Part shown: piece after piece, positions 13,707-21,846 of the stretch
Layout: each line of letters starts with the position of its first letter
Position numbering within the stretch: the stretch's first letter is position 1
Source: Minisyncoccota bacterium
GTDB taxonomy: Bacteria; Patescibacteriota; Minisyncoccia; Phycocordibacterales; SBAW01
Length of the DNA: 24,332 nucleotides
NCBI GenBank assembly: GCA_020050775.1
Contig: JAGVKC010000079.1
Location: 1-24,332, forward strand
Direction of reading: 5' to 3'
Program-made: the position numbers and the translations under genes
Notes under the pieces: model-generated
Seen by the model: only the letters and a program-made list of their open reading frames with translations
What the model was told of the DNA's origin: nothing
Database searches by the model: none

Positions 13707-14321
13707 TTACTCTCCTAAACGGCCCATATAGGCCGCTTTTCTGCGCCATTCGTTCTTCTTCCATTCAGGCGCATGGTCCGTTGGGCCAATACGCGAAAGT
13801 TTTACCTTAAAACCAGCGAACCATAGGATGCCTCTTTTAATTTCATTGGTGTAATCGCCGAAGAATAGCCAGATAAGGAACGGATGGCTGCCAGAGAGTA
13901 CGAATACGCGCGCAGTCTTCCCTTTCATGCGTTTTATCCAGCCTAGCGCGCGTGTACCATCTTTATGCTTGCGCATATTAAAGCAGAACCCTGGCAACCA
14001 AAAACGATCAAAAAGGCCTTTCAAAAGAGCTGGCATCGTCTGCCACCAGTTTGGATAGAACAAGACAAAATGGTCGCACCAGGAAACAGCTTCTTGCAGA
14101 GCATTTAGGTCAGGTTCCAGTGTCTGTATTTCTTTATAACCTTTATGGAGAATGGGGTCGAACTTCATTTCTCCTAAATTAAAACGCTTCACTTCGTGGC
14201 CTGCTTTTTTTGCAGCAGTTTCATACAAAAGCGCCATCTCTCCCGTAAGTGTGGGCCCCGAATCCGGATGCCCCACCAGAATCGTAATTTTCTTTTTTGA
14301 ATAATCGGAGAAGAATCCCAT
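13707..14321 (-). CDS. NAD(P)H-dependent oxidoreductase, flavodoxin-like fold
   Basis: A 204-aa protein of the MdaB/KefF/NQO1-type flavin reductase family. The N-terminal nucleotide-binding strand and loop is ITILVGHPDSG. The family motif with two Trp residues and MPALLKG appears as FYPNWWQTMPALLKGLFDR, followed by the flavin-site region LPGFCF. The substrate is probably a quinone or another small electron acceptor and cannot be specified. Cytoplasmic. It starts two bases after the stop of the upstream membrane protein gene, so the two are very likely co-transcribed. No Shine-Dalgarno. Confidence 0.88.
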   Translation of the reverse strand: MGFFSDYSKKKITILVGHPDSGPTLTGEMALLYETAAKKAGHEVKRFNLGEMKFDPILHKGYKEIQTLEPDLNALQEAVSWCDHFVLFYPNWWQTMPALLKGLFDRFWLPGFCFNMRKHKDGTRALGWIKRMKGKTARVFVLSGSHPFLIWLFFGDYTNEIKRGILWFAGFKVKLSRIGPTDHAPEWKKNEWRRKAAYMGRLGE

Positions 14322-14323
14322 AG

Positions 14324-15199
14324 TTATTCTGAAGTAAATTGTACCCCAGCTGCACGCAAATGCTTGCCGATATCCTCAGGCTTCTGCGGCATAACATGTA
14401 TGGCTGGAAGTCCTGCTTGATCCAACTCTGGCATTGGTATTTCTTTTTTTGGCGGCTCAGCGACTTTCGGTGCGACAGGCACAGGCGGTGGTGGAGGCGG
14501 AGTTGGAATTTTTTCTTTCACAGGCGCAGGAAGTTCTGCTACCGCGTGTAGTGCAGGCAATGGATGTTCTGGCGTTTTTGCAGGCGGTGGAACTTGTACC
14601 GCTGTAGCGACAGGGACGACAGGCTTATTAGGCGGTGGAGGTGTAACAACAGGTTTTGACAGCACAGTCGTTTCTTGTGCTACTATAGGCACAATATTTT
14701 TTTTCTTACGCGGTGTTACAGCGTACAAAAATATTCCCCAGACAATGCCAAACGCAATAATCCAGGCGCCATATGCGATCAGAATATTTTTCCAAGAAAT
14801 TACAGGAGCCAGCGTGTGCACTAAAAAGAGCGCGTACCAGCTTGCTCCTTCGAGCCACAAGATGATGCCTCGCCCGCGTTGTAGTGTATCGAGCAAATGA
14901 AACCCAAGAAGCAGTGCCACCAAGAGCCACTTAAATACAAAGGCTGGTTCTTCAAGTACCGCTGTTTCTCCTGCAATGAAATGAAAATATCCTACTGCAC
15001 CTCCGGATATAACGATGAGCGCGATTCCCACAAAACGAACCCAACGAGCTGCGGTGCGCAAATGCTCATTAAACCGCTCCGCATGTGTATCAAGAAGATG
15101 TCCCGACAATAATATCGTTTGAGCTCCGATAGCGAGGAGCACGCCTATCTGCTGCGCAAAATAGAGGCCGAAAGCCAATAATTCGGCTGAAAAGACCAT
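14324..15199 (-). CDS. Membrane protein with proline-rich cytoplasmic tail
   Basis: A 291-aa protein of unknown function. About five membrane helices fill residues 5-160. A basic stretch (TPRKKKN) then leads into a low-complexity Pro/Val/Ala tail (about 170-265) with several runs of four to seven prolines, and a short conserved-looking end (MPELDQAGLPAIHVMP). By the positive-inside rule the tail is probably cytoplasmic. It lies 25 bases after the glycosidase gene and 2 bases before the oxidoreductase gene on the same strand. A weak TATTCT box lies 6 bases before the ATG. Confidence 0.75.
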   Translation of the reverse strand: MVFSAELLAFGLYFAQQIGVLLAIGAQTILLSGHLLDTHAERFNEHLRTAARWVRFVGIALIVISGGAVGYFHFIAGETAVLEEPAFVFKWLLVALLLGFHLLDTLQRGRGIILWLEGASWYALFLVHTLAPVISWKNILIAYGAWIIAFGIVWGIFLYAVTPRKKKNIVPIVAQETTVLSKPVVTPPPPNKPVVPVATAVQVPPPAKTPEHPLPALHAVAELPAPVKEKIPTPPPPPPVPVAPKVAEPPKKEIPMPELDQAGLPAIHVMPQKPEDIGKHLRAAGVQFTSE

Positions 15200-15224
15200 G
15201 TGTAAAGAATATCATGCACTTTTG

Positions 15225-16984
15225 CTAGCGAACGAAGACGTTAACCGATTTTTGGCTTATAACTGCACCGCCTGAGTTCGTGCTGATGAATGTAAGCGTG
15301 TAGGGACCGCTGCCTTTCCAATTCCAGCCGGTAAAATCTACTAACGCTTCTTTGTGCGGATAGTCTTGCGATGAATTGAACATAGAATTTCGGACACCGC
15401 CGTCAACGCTCCAAAACATCTGATACTGCGAGACATCTCTGCCTTCTAGCATTGCTTTGAGCGGCTGAACTCCCTGCAGGCTGGCGCCGTCAGTAGGCCA
15501 CCAGATATTTGTTGTCGCGCTTCCTGTCGGCGGTGGTGGTGGAGGAGGTGGATTTGCAGACCCTTGCCCTACCGAAAACGTCAGAGCGCTATTATTCCAA
15601 TGATACGCAGTGCTCCAGCCGCCGCTAAACACGCCTACCGTTACTCGGTACTCGCCCGCTGCAGTCGGAGTCCACAAAATATCAAAGTTACGCTCTTCGC
15701 CACTGCCGAACGCCTGATTCTCGTAGAATTGCTGGTATACCCGCTGGTTGGAAGCATTGTAAATTTCAATATCGACTATGCCGCCGCTTGTTGGGCTCAT
15801 GGTCAGATTCTTGATACTGGCACGCACTGACGTAGCAGTCCCAACATTAGGACCTCCAGGATTTGCGCTTGCACTTGAAGAGAAGCTCGGAGTTGAGGGC
15901 GGCTGGGTGGGTTGTGGCGCCGCAGTGTACCAGCGGGTCAACACGAGTTCCGCAGCTTTACGCTGAGGCGTGTAGTCGCTGTTGCCTTGCCCACCTGCGT
16001 TAGGGTTCGTTTCCCAGTCCCACCAATACACGCCGGCCAGATAGTCGTAATCATTCCAATACGAGAGGAGCGCTTCATACGCATTGGCTTGCAGAGTTTC
16101 ATCTGATGCACCGCCGCGCTGCCAGTTCCACGGGTCTCGATGTGCATCTTGCAAGCTGCGATACCCTATTTCTAGAAAAAGAACTTGCTTCCCTACGCTT
16201 TGCGCAAAACCTTTTATGTCGTTGTTGTTCCAATAGTTCCATGCGCCTTTCATGCCATCGACCGAGCTGTCGGAATTTAACCCGTAATACACCGAAAGAC
16301 CGGCATAATCCAGATAGCTCCAGAAGCCGATGAATTTTTTTTCATTCTGGTAATAACTATTGTCGTTGTTTGTAGAATTTGCGCCATACGTAAGCTTTCC
16401 GTTGTATACGGCTCGCAACTGACCAATGAGATTGATCCAGTTCTGCGTATTGGTTGAATTGATTTGAGGTACGGTCATAGATACCATCTCCGTTCCTATA
16501 GATATCATTTCTACGTGATGCACCCGGCCTATCTCGCCAAGATTAAGCAGTTTTGCTCCATACGCACCAAACCACTCGTTTCTGTCGCTTGGATTTATGT
16601 ATGCGCGCCATTCACCTCCGTAGGATTCAACGTGAGGCTTTAACATGACCGCAAGACCAAGCTCGTGCGCATAATCGATAGCTGCTTTAAGCGATGCGTC
16701 CGTTGGCGTATTCCAGCCGTTTTGTATATCAGTTGAATACATATTCGACTGATAATACGGGACTACAAATGAAACATAATTTGCTCCAGTAGCTTTAAGG
16801 TTGCGCAGAGATTGTTTAAACGAATCGCTGCCGAAGTCGGTCTGAGACTTCGGCACCATTGTTGCCCCTTGTTGCCAAGACGACACTGCTGCATGGGCCA
16901 TAAGAGCCGAAAAGGTGCCCACACCAATGCCGCCATTACAAAAATCCCCACCGCACCGGTGACATACGCTGCCACTTTTTTCAT
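15225..16984 (-). CDS. Secreted GH113-like glycoside hydrolase with Ig-like domains (frameshifted signal peptide)
   Basis: The TIM-barrel part resembles GH113 beta-mannanases: AVMLKPHVES, the acid/base glutamate in ISIGTEM, the nucleophile glutamate in VLFLEIGYRS, and the barrel end VYWWDWETNP. A Ser/Pro linker, an Ig-like domain, eight prolines and a second Ig-like domain (QMFWSVDGG, WNWKGSGPYTLTF) follow. The uninterrupted frame opens with a cysteine-rich stretch unlike a secretion signal. In the next frame, starting at ATG 16984, is a textbook Sec signal (MKKVAAYVTGAVGIFVMAAL). One extra T in the T4 run (16910-16913 on the plus strand) would join it to SALMAHA-AVSSW with a signal-peptidase site. 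I therefore call the gene from 16984 with a -1 frameshift. Likely acts outside the cell on a polysaccharide. It ends in TAG. Confidence 0.82.
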
Positions 16985-17153
16985 ACTCAAGTGTGTCACA
17001 GTGGCACTGAATCAGTAGTGAAGCCCCGTACACCGATTTTTCGTTGCGAAGCATTCGTCCAGTCTTTTTAATGAAGTTCATTTTGCGCAAGGACCGCGAA
17101 AAGCGGTGTCAGGGGAAGCGGCTACGTTGTATATGCTTGCAAGATACGATAGC

Positions 17154-17180
17154 AAAAAGGCGCTTCCCGAAGGAAGCGCC
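17154..17180 (-). terminator. Intrinsic terminator of the 59-aa gene
   Basis: GGCGCTTCC pairs with GGAAGCGCC around a four-base loop (17159-17180), and on the minus strand is followed by TTTTT (complement of 17154-17158). It lies 7 bases past the TAA of the small gene. Confidence 0.93.
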
Positions 17181-17187
17181 TAAAACG

Positions 17188-17367
17188 TTACCTGCTAGCT
17201 AGCATGGCCACAGTAATTCGGCGGCCGAAACGAAGCAGAGTGATCTGATCAAAAACAGGTGACTTGCGAGGAGCGCCCATTTTTCGCTTTACGCATCTGG
17301 GCGACTGCCCTTTTGTATGAACGACTGGTTGTCCGTTTGATTTAGCCGTTTTAGTTGGCTTGGACAT
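17188..17367 (-). CDS. Small basic protein, 59 aa, unknown
   Basis: The reading frame runs from ATG 17367 to TAA 17188. A good Shine-Dalgarno (AGGGGA) lies 7 bases before the ATG, which directly follows an in-frame TGA, so the start is well fixed. The product begins MSKPTKTAKSNGQ and contains RCVKRKMGAPRKSP; it is strongly basic with a single cysteine, and the last third is hydrophobic/basic (LLRFGRRITVAMLASR). I do not recognise a family. It has its own candidate promoter and a strong terminator, so it is a separate transcription unit between the ATP synthase operon and the glycosidase. A nucleic-acid-binding role would fit the charge but is speculation. Confidence 0.65.
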   Translation of the reverse strand: MSKPTKTAKSNGQPVVHTKGQSPRCVKRKMGAPRKSPVFDQITLLRFGRRITVAMLASR

Positions 17368-17400
17368 TCAAATTTCCCCTGTGTGTTGAATTCCTCCCCG

Positions 17401-17428
17401 ATACTACCTCGCGCAAAAAATAGCGCAA
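17401..17428 (-). promoter_or_regulatory. Candidate promoter of the 59-aa gene
   Basis: On the minus strand, TTGCGC (complement of 17423-17428), 16 bases, TAGTAT (complement of 17401-17406). It overlaps a short inverted repeat GCGC-AAAAAATA-GCGC (17411-17426) that may also act at the 3' end of the atp transcript. A GGAGG just after the -10 is too far from the ATG to serve as its ribosome site. Confidence 0.4.
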
Positions 17429-17451
17429 GCGTAGTTACAAACATACTAAGG

Positions 17452-17685
17452 TTACAAAATCACTGTTGCGCCTTCGGAGCGAACTTCCAATACACCCCCT
17501 TCTACGGGAAATTCGCGTATGTCAGACTCAGTAACACGCACAATCGCGTTGCCACTCTTGAGAGTCGTAACTATGGGCATATGATGCCCTAGCACCGTCA
17601 TCTCCCCGCCCGCAGCAGGAACCGTCAGCGAATGTGCTTCGCCGTCGAAGAGAGTTTCATCTACTCGTGCAATAGTTACGCGCAT
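17452..17685 (-). CDS. atpC: ATP synthase epsilon subunit, N-terminal domain only
   Basis: A 77-aa protein matching the beta-sandwich domain of F1 epsilon (VDETLFDGEAHSLTVPAAGGEMTV and LGHHMPIVTTLKSG). The domain contacts gamma and the c-ring and couples rotation. Typical bacterial epsilon has about 130-140 residues, with a C-terminal helical hairpin that inhibits ATP hydrolysis. Here the frame ends in TAA just after the sandwich and no downstream continuation is seen, so the hairpin is absent. It starts 8 bases after atpD and is the last gene of the operon. Confidence 0.9.
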   Translation of the reverse strand: MRVTIARVDETLFDGEAHSLTVPAAGGEMTVLGHHMPIVTTLKSGNAIVRVTESDIREFPVEGGVLEVRSEGATVIL

Positions 17686-17693
17686 CTTTTATA

Positions 17694-19079
17694 TTATTCT
17701 GCCTTCACTGTGTCGATGCCGCCTTTCATGTAGAACGCGGACTCAGGCTTATCATCGTGCTTGCCGTCAAGAATTTCGCGGAATGCGCGAATGGTTTCAG
17801 ATACTGGAACATACACCCCTTTGATACCGGAGAATACTTCTGCCACGTGCGTAGGCTGAGACAGGAAGCGCTGCATTTTGCGCGCACGGTACACAAGCTG
17901 CTTGTCGGTTTCAGATAGTTCTTCAATACCAAGAATGGCAATGATGTCCTGAAGGTCTTTGTAGCGCTGGAGTACCTGCTTTGTTTCAAGCGCTGTGCGG
18001 TAATGCTCTTCACCTACGATATCTGGGTCAAGCGCAGTGGAGTTAGACTCCAGAGGGTCGATGGCTGGGTAAATACCCAAAGATGCAAGCTGGCGGGAAA
18101 GCACGACAGTTGAGTCGAGATGTTGGAAGGTCGTTGCTGGCGCTGGGTCAGTAAGGTCGTCTGCTGGCACGTAAATAGCCTGTACAGAGGTAATAGAGCC
18201 TTTCTTGGTAGAAGTAATGCGCTCTTGCAACTGACCCATTTCTTCTGCGAGTGTTGGTTGATACCCCACCGCTGAAGGCACACGACCGAGAAGCGAAGAC
18301 ACTTCGGATCCTGCTTGAACGAAGCGGAATACGTTGTCCATGAAGAAGAGTACGTCCTTACCCATTTCGTCGCGGAAATATTCTGCCATCGTGAGGCCCG
18401 TGAGCGCGATGCGTGCGCGGGCACCCGGCACTTCGTTCATTTGGCCGAACACAAGCGCAAGTTTGTCAATAACGCCGGTCTCTGTCATTTCATGATAGAG
18501 GTCATTTCCCTCGCGCACACGCTCGCCCACGCCTGCAAACACCGAGTAGCCACTGTGTTCTGTTGCAACGTTGCGGATGAGCTCTTGCATCATAACGGTC
18601 TTGCCTACGCCTGCGCCGCCGAAGAGTCCCACCTTTCCTCCTTTAATAAAGGGTGCGAGAAGGTCGATGGACTTAATACCTGTTTCAAATACTTCTGCTT
18701 TGGTGCGCTGGTCTTTAAAGGCCGGCGGATCGCGGTGAATGGACATTTTGGGCGCGCCTTCTACCTGCGGCTTTCCGTCAATCGGCTCACCGATCACGTT
18801 AAAGAGGCGTCAGAGCGCTTTCTCGCCTACTGGCACCATAACTGGAGAGCCCATATCTGTGACTTCTTCTCCGCGCTTAAGGCCAGAGGTATCCTGCAGA
18901 GCAATCGCACGCACACGACCTAGACCCAAATGCTGCGCAACTTCAAGCGTTACTGAACGGCTTTCAACTTTTGTTTTGAGCGCATTGCGGATAGCCGGAA
19001 GAGTCTCCCCTTCAAAGTAGACGTCAACGACCGGACCGATGACCTGCACTATTTCTCCTTTTTGCATTTCTTTTGCCAT
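17694..19079 (-). CDS. atpD: ATP synthase beta subunit, interrupted by an in-frame TGA
   Basis: The catalytic F1 subunit, 461 codons in one frame. The N-terminal barrel (QVIGPVVDVYF) runs to VPVGEKAL, then TGA at 18810-18812 (codon 90), then RLFNVIGEPIDGKP. In the family the blocked position is the Gly of the GR(I/L)-x-NVxGEP motif, so one base change (GGA to TGA) accounts for it. Beyond it are Walker A GGAGVGKT (154-161), the catalytic glutamate in GERVREGNDLY and a DELSEED-like loop, EELSETD. The frame and conservation are intact on both sides. Separate translation from the GTG at 18797 would give a beta lacking its barrel and is unlikely to work. It lies between atpG (20-base gap) and atpC (8-base gap). 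Confidence 0.92.
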
Positions 19080-19099
19080 ATAGATAATTATTACTGCTG

Positions 19100-20011
19100 T
19101 TATGCGGCCATCGCTTCCATGCCGCCGGTTATCTCGCTCACTTCGCGCGTAATAGCTGCCTGGCGCGCTTTGTTGAACTTCAATGTTAATGCATCAGCCA
19201 TTTCAGATGCTTTATCTGATGCTGACTTCATCGCTACCATGCGAGCCGAGTGCTCTGACGCCTGTGTTTCCAGAAGCGCATGATACACAAAGATGCCTGC
19301 AAGTTTAGGGATGAGCATGCCGAGCACTTCTTCTTCCGAAGGTTCAACTGTATACGGTGCCGATGATGTCGAAAGTACAGGCTCTGCAAATGCTCCACGC
19401 GCTGGAAGGATGTCTCCCACTACGTTCGCAAGCTCTTGAATAGAAAGCGGAAATACCGTGCGCAACGTTGGGCGCTGTTCGAACGTCGATATAAAATTCT
19501 GATATCCCACCTTTACTAAATCGACAGTACCGGCAGAGTATTCTGTAGCACTCGTGCGCAAAAGCGAGCTCATAAAGTTTGTATCCACCAGATCGGTATT
19601 TGGGTGCATCTGTACGCTAAATCCGCGGCGTTCAAAGAAGTCTCCCGCTTTGCGACCTATGGCTACAACGCGAGTATTCTCCGGCGTTAAGCCGAGCCCT
19701 GCGATATCTGCTGCTGCAGCACGCAATACACCAGAGTTAAGTGCTCCTGCAAGGCCCTTGTCGCTGGTGATGACTATATATAGAGCGCGAGAGACCGGAC
19801 GAGCCTGGGCAAGCGGGTGGGTCTGCAGTGCACCTGCACCAGCAACACGTGAAAGTACGCTTGCTGCGGCGCGTGCATACGCGCGGCCACTGAGTGCCTT
19901 CTGCTGAGCTTTGCGCATCTTTGCAGCAGAAACCGCTTCCATCGCCTTGGTGACGGTGCGCGTTTTACCTACAGAGCGTATTTTGCTTTTGATTACCTTA
20001 AGTCCCGCCAT
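19100..20011 (-). CDS. atpG: ATP synthase gamma subunit
   Basis: The rotor shaft of F1, 303 aa, normal length. The N-terminal helix (LKVIKSKIRSVGKTRTVTKAMEAVSAAKMRKAQ) and the C-terminal helix (RMVAMKSASDKASEM, then FNKARQAAITREVSEI) are typical, and the central Rossmann-like part has YIVITSDKGLAGALNS. It starts 2 bases after the atpA stop, with no Shine-Dalgarno, so coupling with atpA is likely. Confidence 0.96.
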   Translation of the reverse strand: MAGLKVIKSKIRSVGKTRTVTKAMEAVSAAKMRKAQQKALSGRAYARAAASVLSRVAGAGALQTHPLAQARPVSRALYIVITSDKGLAGALNSGVLRAAAADIAGLGLTPENTRVVAIGRKAGDFFERRGFSVQMHPNTDLVDTNFMSSLLRTSATEYSAGTVDLVKVGYQNFISTFEQRPTLRTVFPLSIQELANVVGDILPARGAFAEPVLSTSSAPYTVEPSEEEVLGMLIPKLAGIFVYHALLETQASEHSARMVAMKSASDKASEMADALTLKFNKARQAAITREVSEITGGMEAMAA

Positions 20012-20013
20012 GG

Positions 20014-21573
20014 TTAGTTAAAAAGATCCGGATGTGAGCTTTCGAATTTCTGGAGCTGCATTTTAAGTTCTTCTTCGGTCTGTTGTGCAATATCGCGTGC
20101 ACGTTCAATACTCTCGAATATCGCCTTTGCATTGCTCTCGATGAACGCAAGAAGTTTCTCTTCGTATTCTGGAACGCGCGCTACTGCCACTTTTGCCAAG
20201 TAGCCGTTAATGGCCGCGTAAATAGCTACTGCCTGCTTTTCGAACGGAAGAGGCATGCCGTTGCGCTGACGCAACGAGGCCGTAAGACGTTCACCTCCGT
20301 CAATGCGCTTCTTGGTGTCTGCATCGAGATCTTGAGAGAACTGCATAAACGCTTCGAGTTCGCGGAACTGCGCAAGTTCGAGCTTGATGCGGCCAGATAC
20401 TTTCTTCATTGCCTTGGTCTGTGCAGCAGAACCCACGCGAGACACCGAGTTGCCGACGTTCACTGCAGGACGCATACCCTTGTTGAAGAGATCTGTCTCA
20501 AGGAAAATCTGACCGTCCGTGATAGAAATAACGTTTGTCGGAATGTATGCAGAGATGTCGCCCTCCTGAGTTTCAATGATAGGAAGCGCGGTAAGAGAAC
20601 CTCCGCCTTTTTCTTTAGAGAGCTTTGCTGCACGTTCAAGCAACCGAGAGTGCAGGTAGAAAATGTCTCCAGGATACGCTTCACGGCCCGGCGGGCGGCG
20701 CAACAAAAGCGAGAGCTGGCGGTATGCAACAGCATGTTTAGAAAGGTCATCGTAAATCACGAGAGCATCGCGGCCCTGTTCCATAAAGTATTCGCCGATA
20801 GCCGCACCTGCAAACGGTGCAAGGTACTGCAACGCCGCAGGGCTTGAAGCGCCTGCGTCAACGACTATCGTGTAGTCCATCGCGCCGCGCTCCTTTAGCG
20901 ATGCTACGAGGCGTGCAGTTTTGGATTCCTTCTGACCAACAGCAACGTAAATACATATTGGACGCGTTGCATCTGGTTCGCTCTTCTGGTTGATGATGGT
21001 GTCGATCGCAATGGTAGTTTTACCCGTGTAGCGATCGCCGATGATAAGTTCGCGCTGTCCCCGACCGATCGGGATCATCGAGTCGATGGCTTTGATGCCG
21101 GTATGCAGCGGCGTGTTAACGGAGGATCGTTCGATAACACCAAACGCTTCGCGCTCAATAGCATTGCGCTTAGTGGACTGTATGGCACCAAGCCCGTCTA
21201 CTGTTTCTCCGAGCGGAGAGACAACGCGACCCAAAAGCGCCTCACCTACCGGAATGGAGAGCACTTCCCCAGTAGGAATAACAGTCATACCTTCAGCCAC
21301 CGCTCCTGCATCGCCAAGAATAATGACGCGCACAGACTCCTCTTCGAGGTTAAGGATCACGCCGAAGACATCCCCTTTCACTTCCACTGCGTCTTTTAGA
21401 GGTTTATTGCCCGTTGTTTCAAAACGAACCATTTCCGACATGCGTGCGCTGCGCAGACCTTCTATTTCAGCCACACCGTCTCCTACGCGCAGCACTACGC
21501 CGGTATCTTTAGGGCGTTCAGTCGCCTTAAAGCCTTCTATCTCTTTTTTAAATTGTTCTATAAAATGTTGCAT
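20014..21573 (-). CDS. atpA: ATP synthase alpha subunit
   Basis: The non-catalytic nucleotide-binding subunit of the F1 hexamer, 519 aa. The barrel domain (GDGVAEIEGL) is followed by Walker A GDRYTGKT at 179-186, the Walker B region ALVIYDDL, and SVSRVGSAAQ with the arginine that reaches the beta active site. The P-loop has Tyr where nearly all alpha subunits have Gln (GDRQTGKT). It lies 5 bases after atpH. It ends in TAA. Confidence 0.97.
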   Translation of the reverse strand: MQHFIEQFKKEIEGFKATERPKDTGVVLRVGDGVAEIEGLRSARMSEMVRFETTGNKPLKDAVEVKGDVFGVILNLEEESVRVIILGDAGAVAEGMTVIPTGEVLSIPVGEALLGRVVSPLGETVDGLGAIQSTKRNAIEREAFGVIERSSVNTPLHTGIKAIDSMIPIGRGQRELIIGDRYTGKTTIAIDTIINQKSEPDATRPICIYVAVGQKESKTARLVASLKERGAMDYTIVVDAGASSPAALQYLAPFAGAAIGEYFMEQGRDALVIYDDLSKHAVAYRQLSLLLRRPPGREAYPGDIFYLHSRLLERAAKLSKEKGGGSLTALPIIETQEGDISAYIPTNVISITDGQIFLETDLFNKGMRPAVNVGNSVSRVGSAAQTKAMKKVSGRIKLELAQFRELEAFMQFSQDLDADTKKRIDGGERLTASLRQRNGMPLPFEKQAVAIYAAINGYLAKVAVARVPEYEEKLLAFIESNAKAIFESIERARDIAQQTEEELKMQLQKFESSHPDLFN

Positions 21574-21578
21574 GGAAT

Positions 21579-21839
21579 TTAGTGTGTGTTGACCAGATGA
21601 CGGTAGAGCTCGACCAGTTTGCGTGTTCTCTCTTGCTCTTTAGTGGCAGTAGAGAACCGTTTGGAACGTTCGCTGCGTAGTTGTAAGCGCTCATACGCTC
21701 CGTAAATGCGAGGCAAAAGTTTACCGTGGCCGCGCTGCATTAACACTTCGCGCAGATTGCGAAGATATTCTTTTCCCTTTGCAGGTTCCTTCTCGACAAG
21801 TTCGTGAAGGGCGCGGGCGTATTGGCTTGCGATATCCAT
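21579..21839 (-). CDS. atpH: ATP synthase delta subunit, N-terminal domain only
   Basis: An 86-aa protein, about half the usual 175-180. It begins MDIASQYARALHELVEKEP, matching the N-terminal helical domain of delta/OSCP that sits on top of the alpha hexamer. The C-terminal domain that normally binds the b-subunit stator is missing. Only 5 bases separate its TAA from atpA, so the rest of the gene is not simply out of frame. The ATG at 21839 fits the family start and avoids overlapping atpF, as the longer frame would. Assignment rests on the short N-terminal match plus operon position between atpF and atpA. Confidence 0.82.
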   Translation of the reverse strand: MDIASQYARALHELVEKEPAKGKEYLRNLREVLMQRGHGKLLPRIYGAYERLQLRSERSKRFSTATKEQERTRKLVELYRHLVNTH

Positions 21840-21846
21840 ATAAGGT

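Noticed and set aside
16985..17090. Cysteine-rich N-terminus of the longest glycosidase frame as a zinc-binding domain
   Set aside because: A real Sec signal peptide is encoded in the alternative frame over the same bases, so the cysteines are out-of-frame by-products.
17694..19079. Genome-wide UGA=Gly code (table 25) as the full explanation of the atpD stop
   Set aside because: In SR1/Gracilibacteria UGA-Gly is common in all genes. Here every other long gene, including leuS (956 aa) and atpA (519 aa), has no in-frame TGA. Rare or local recoding remains open as a finding.
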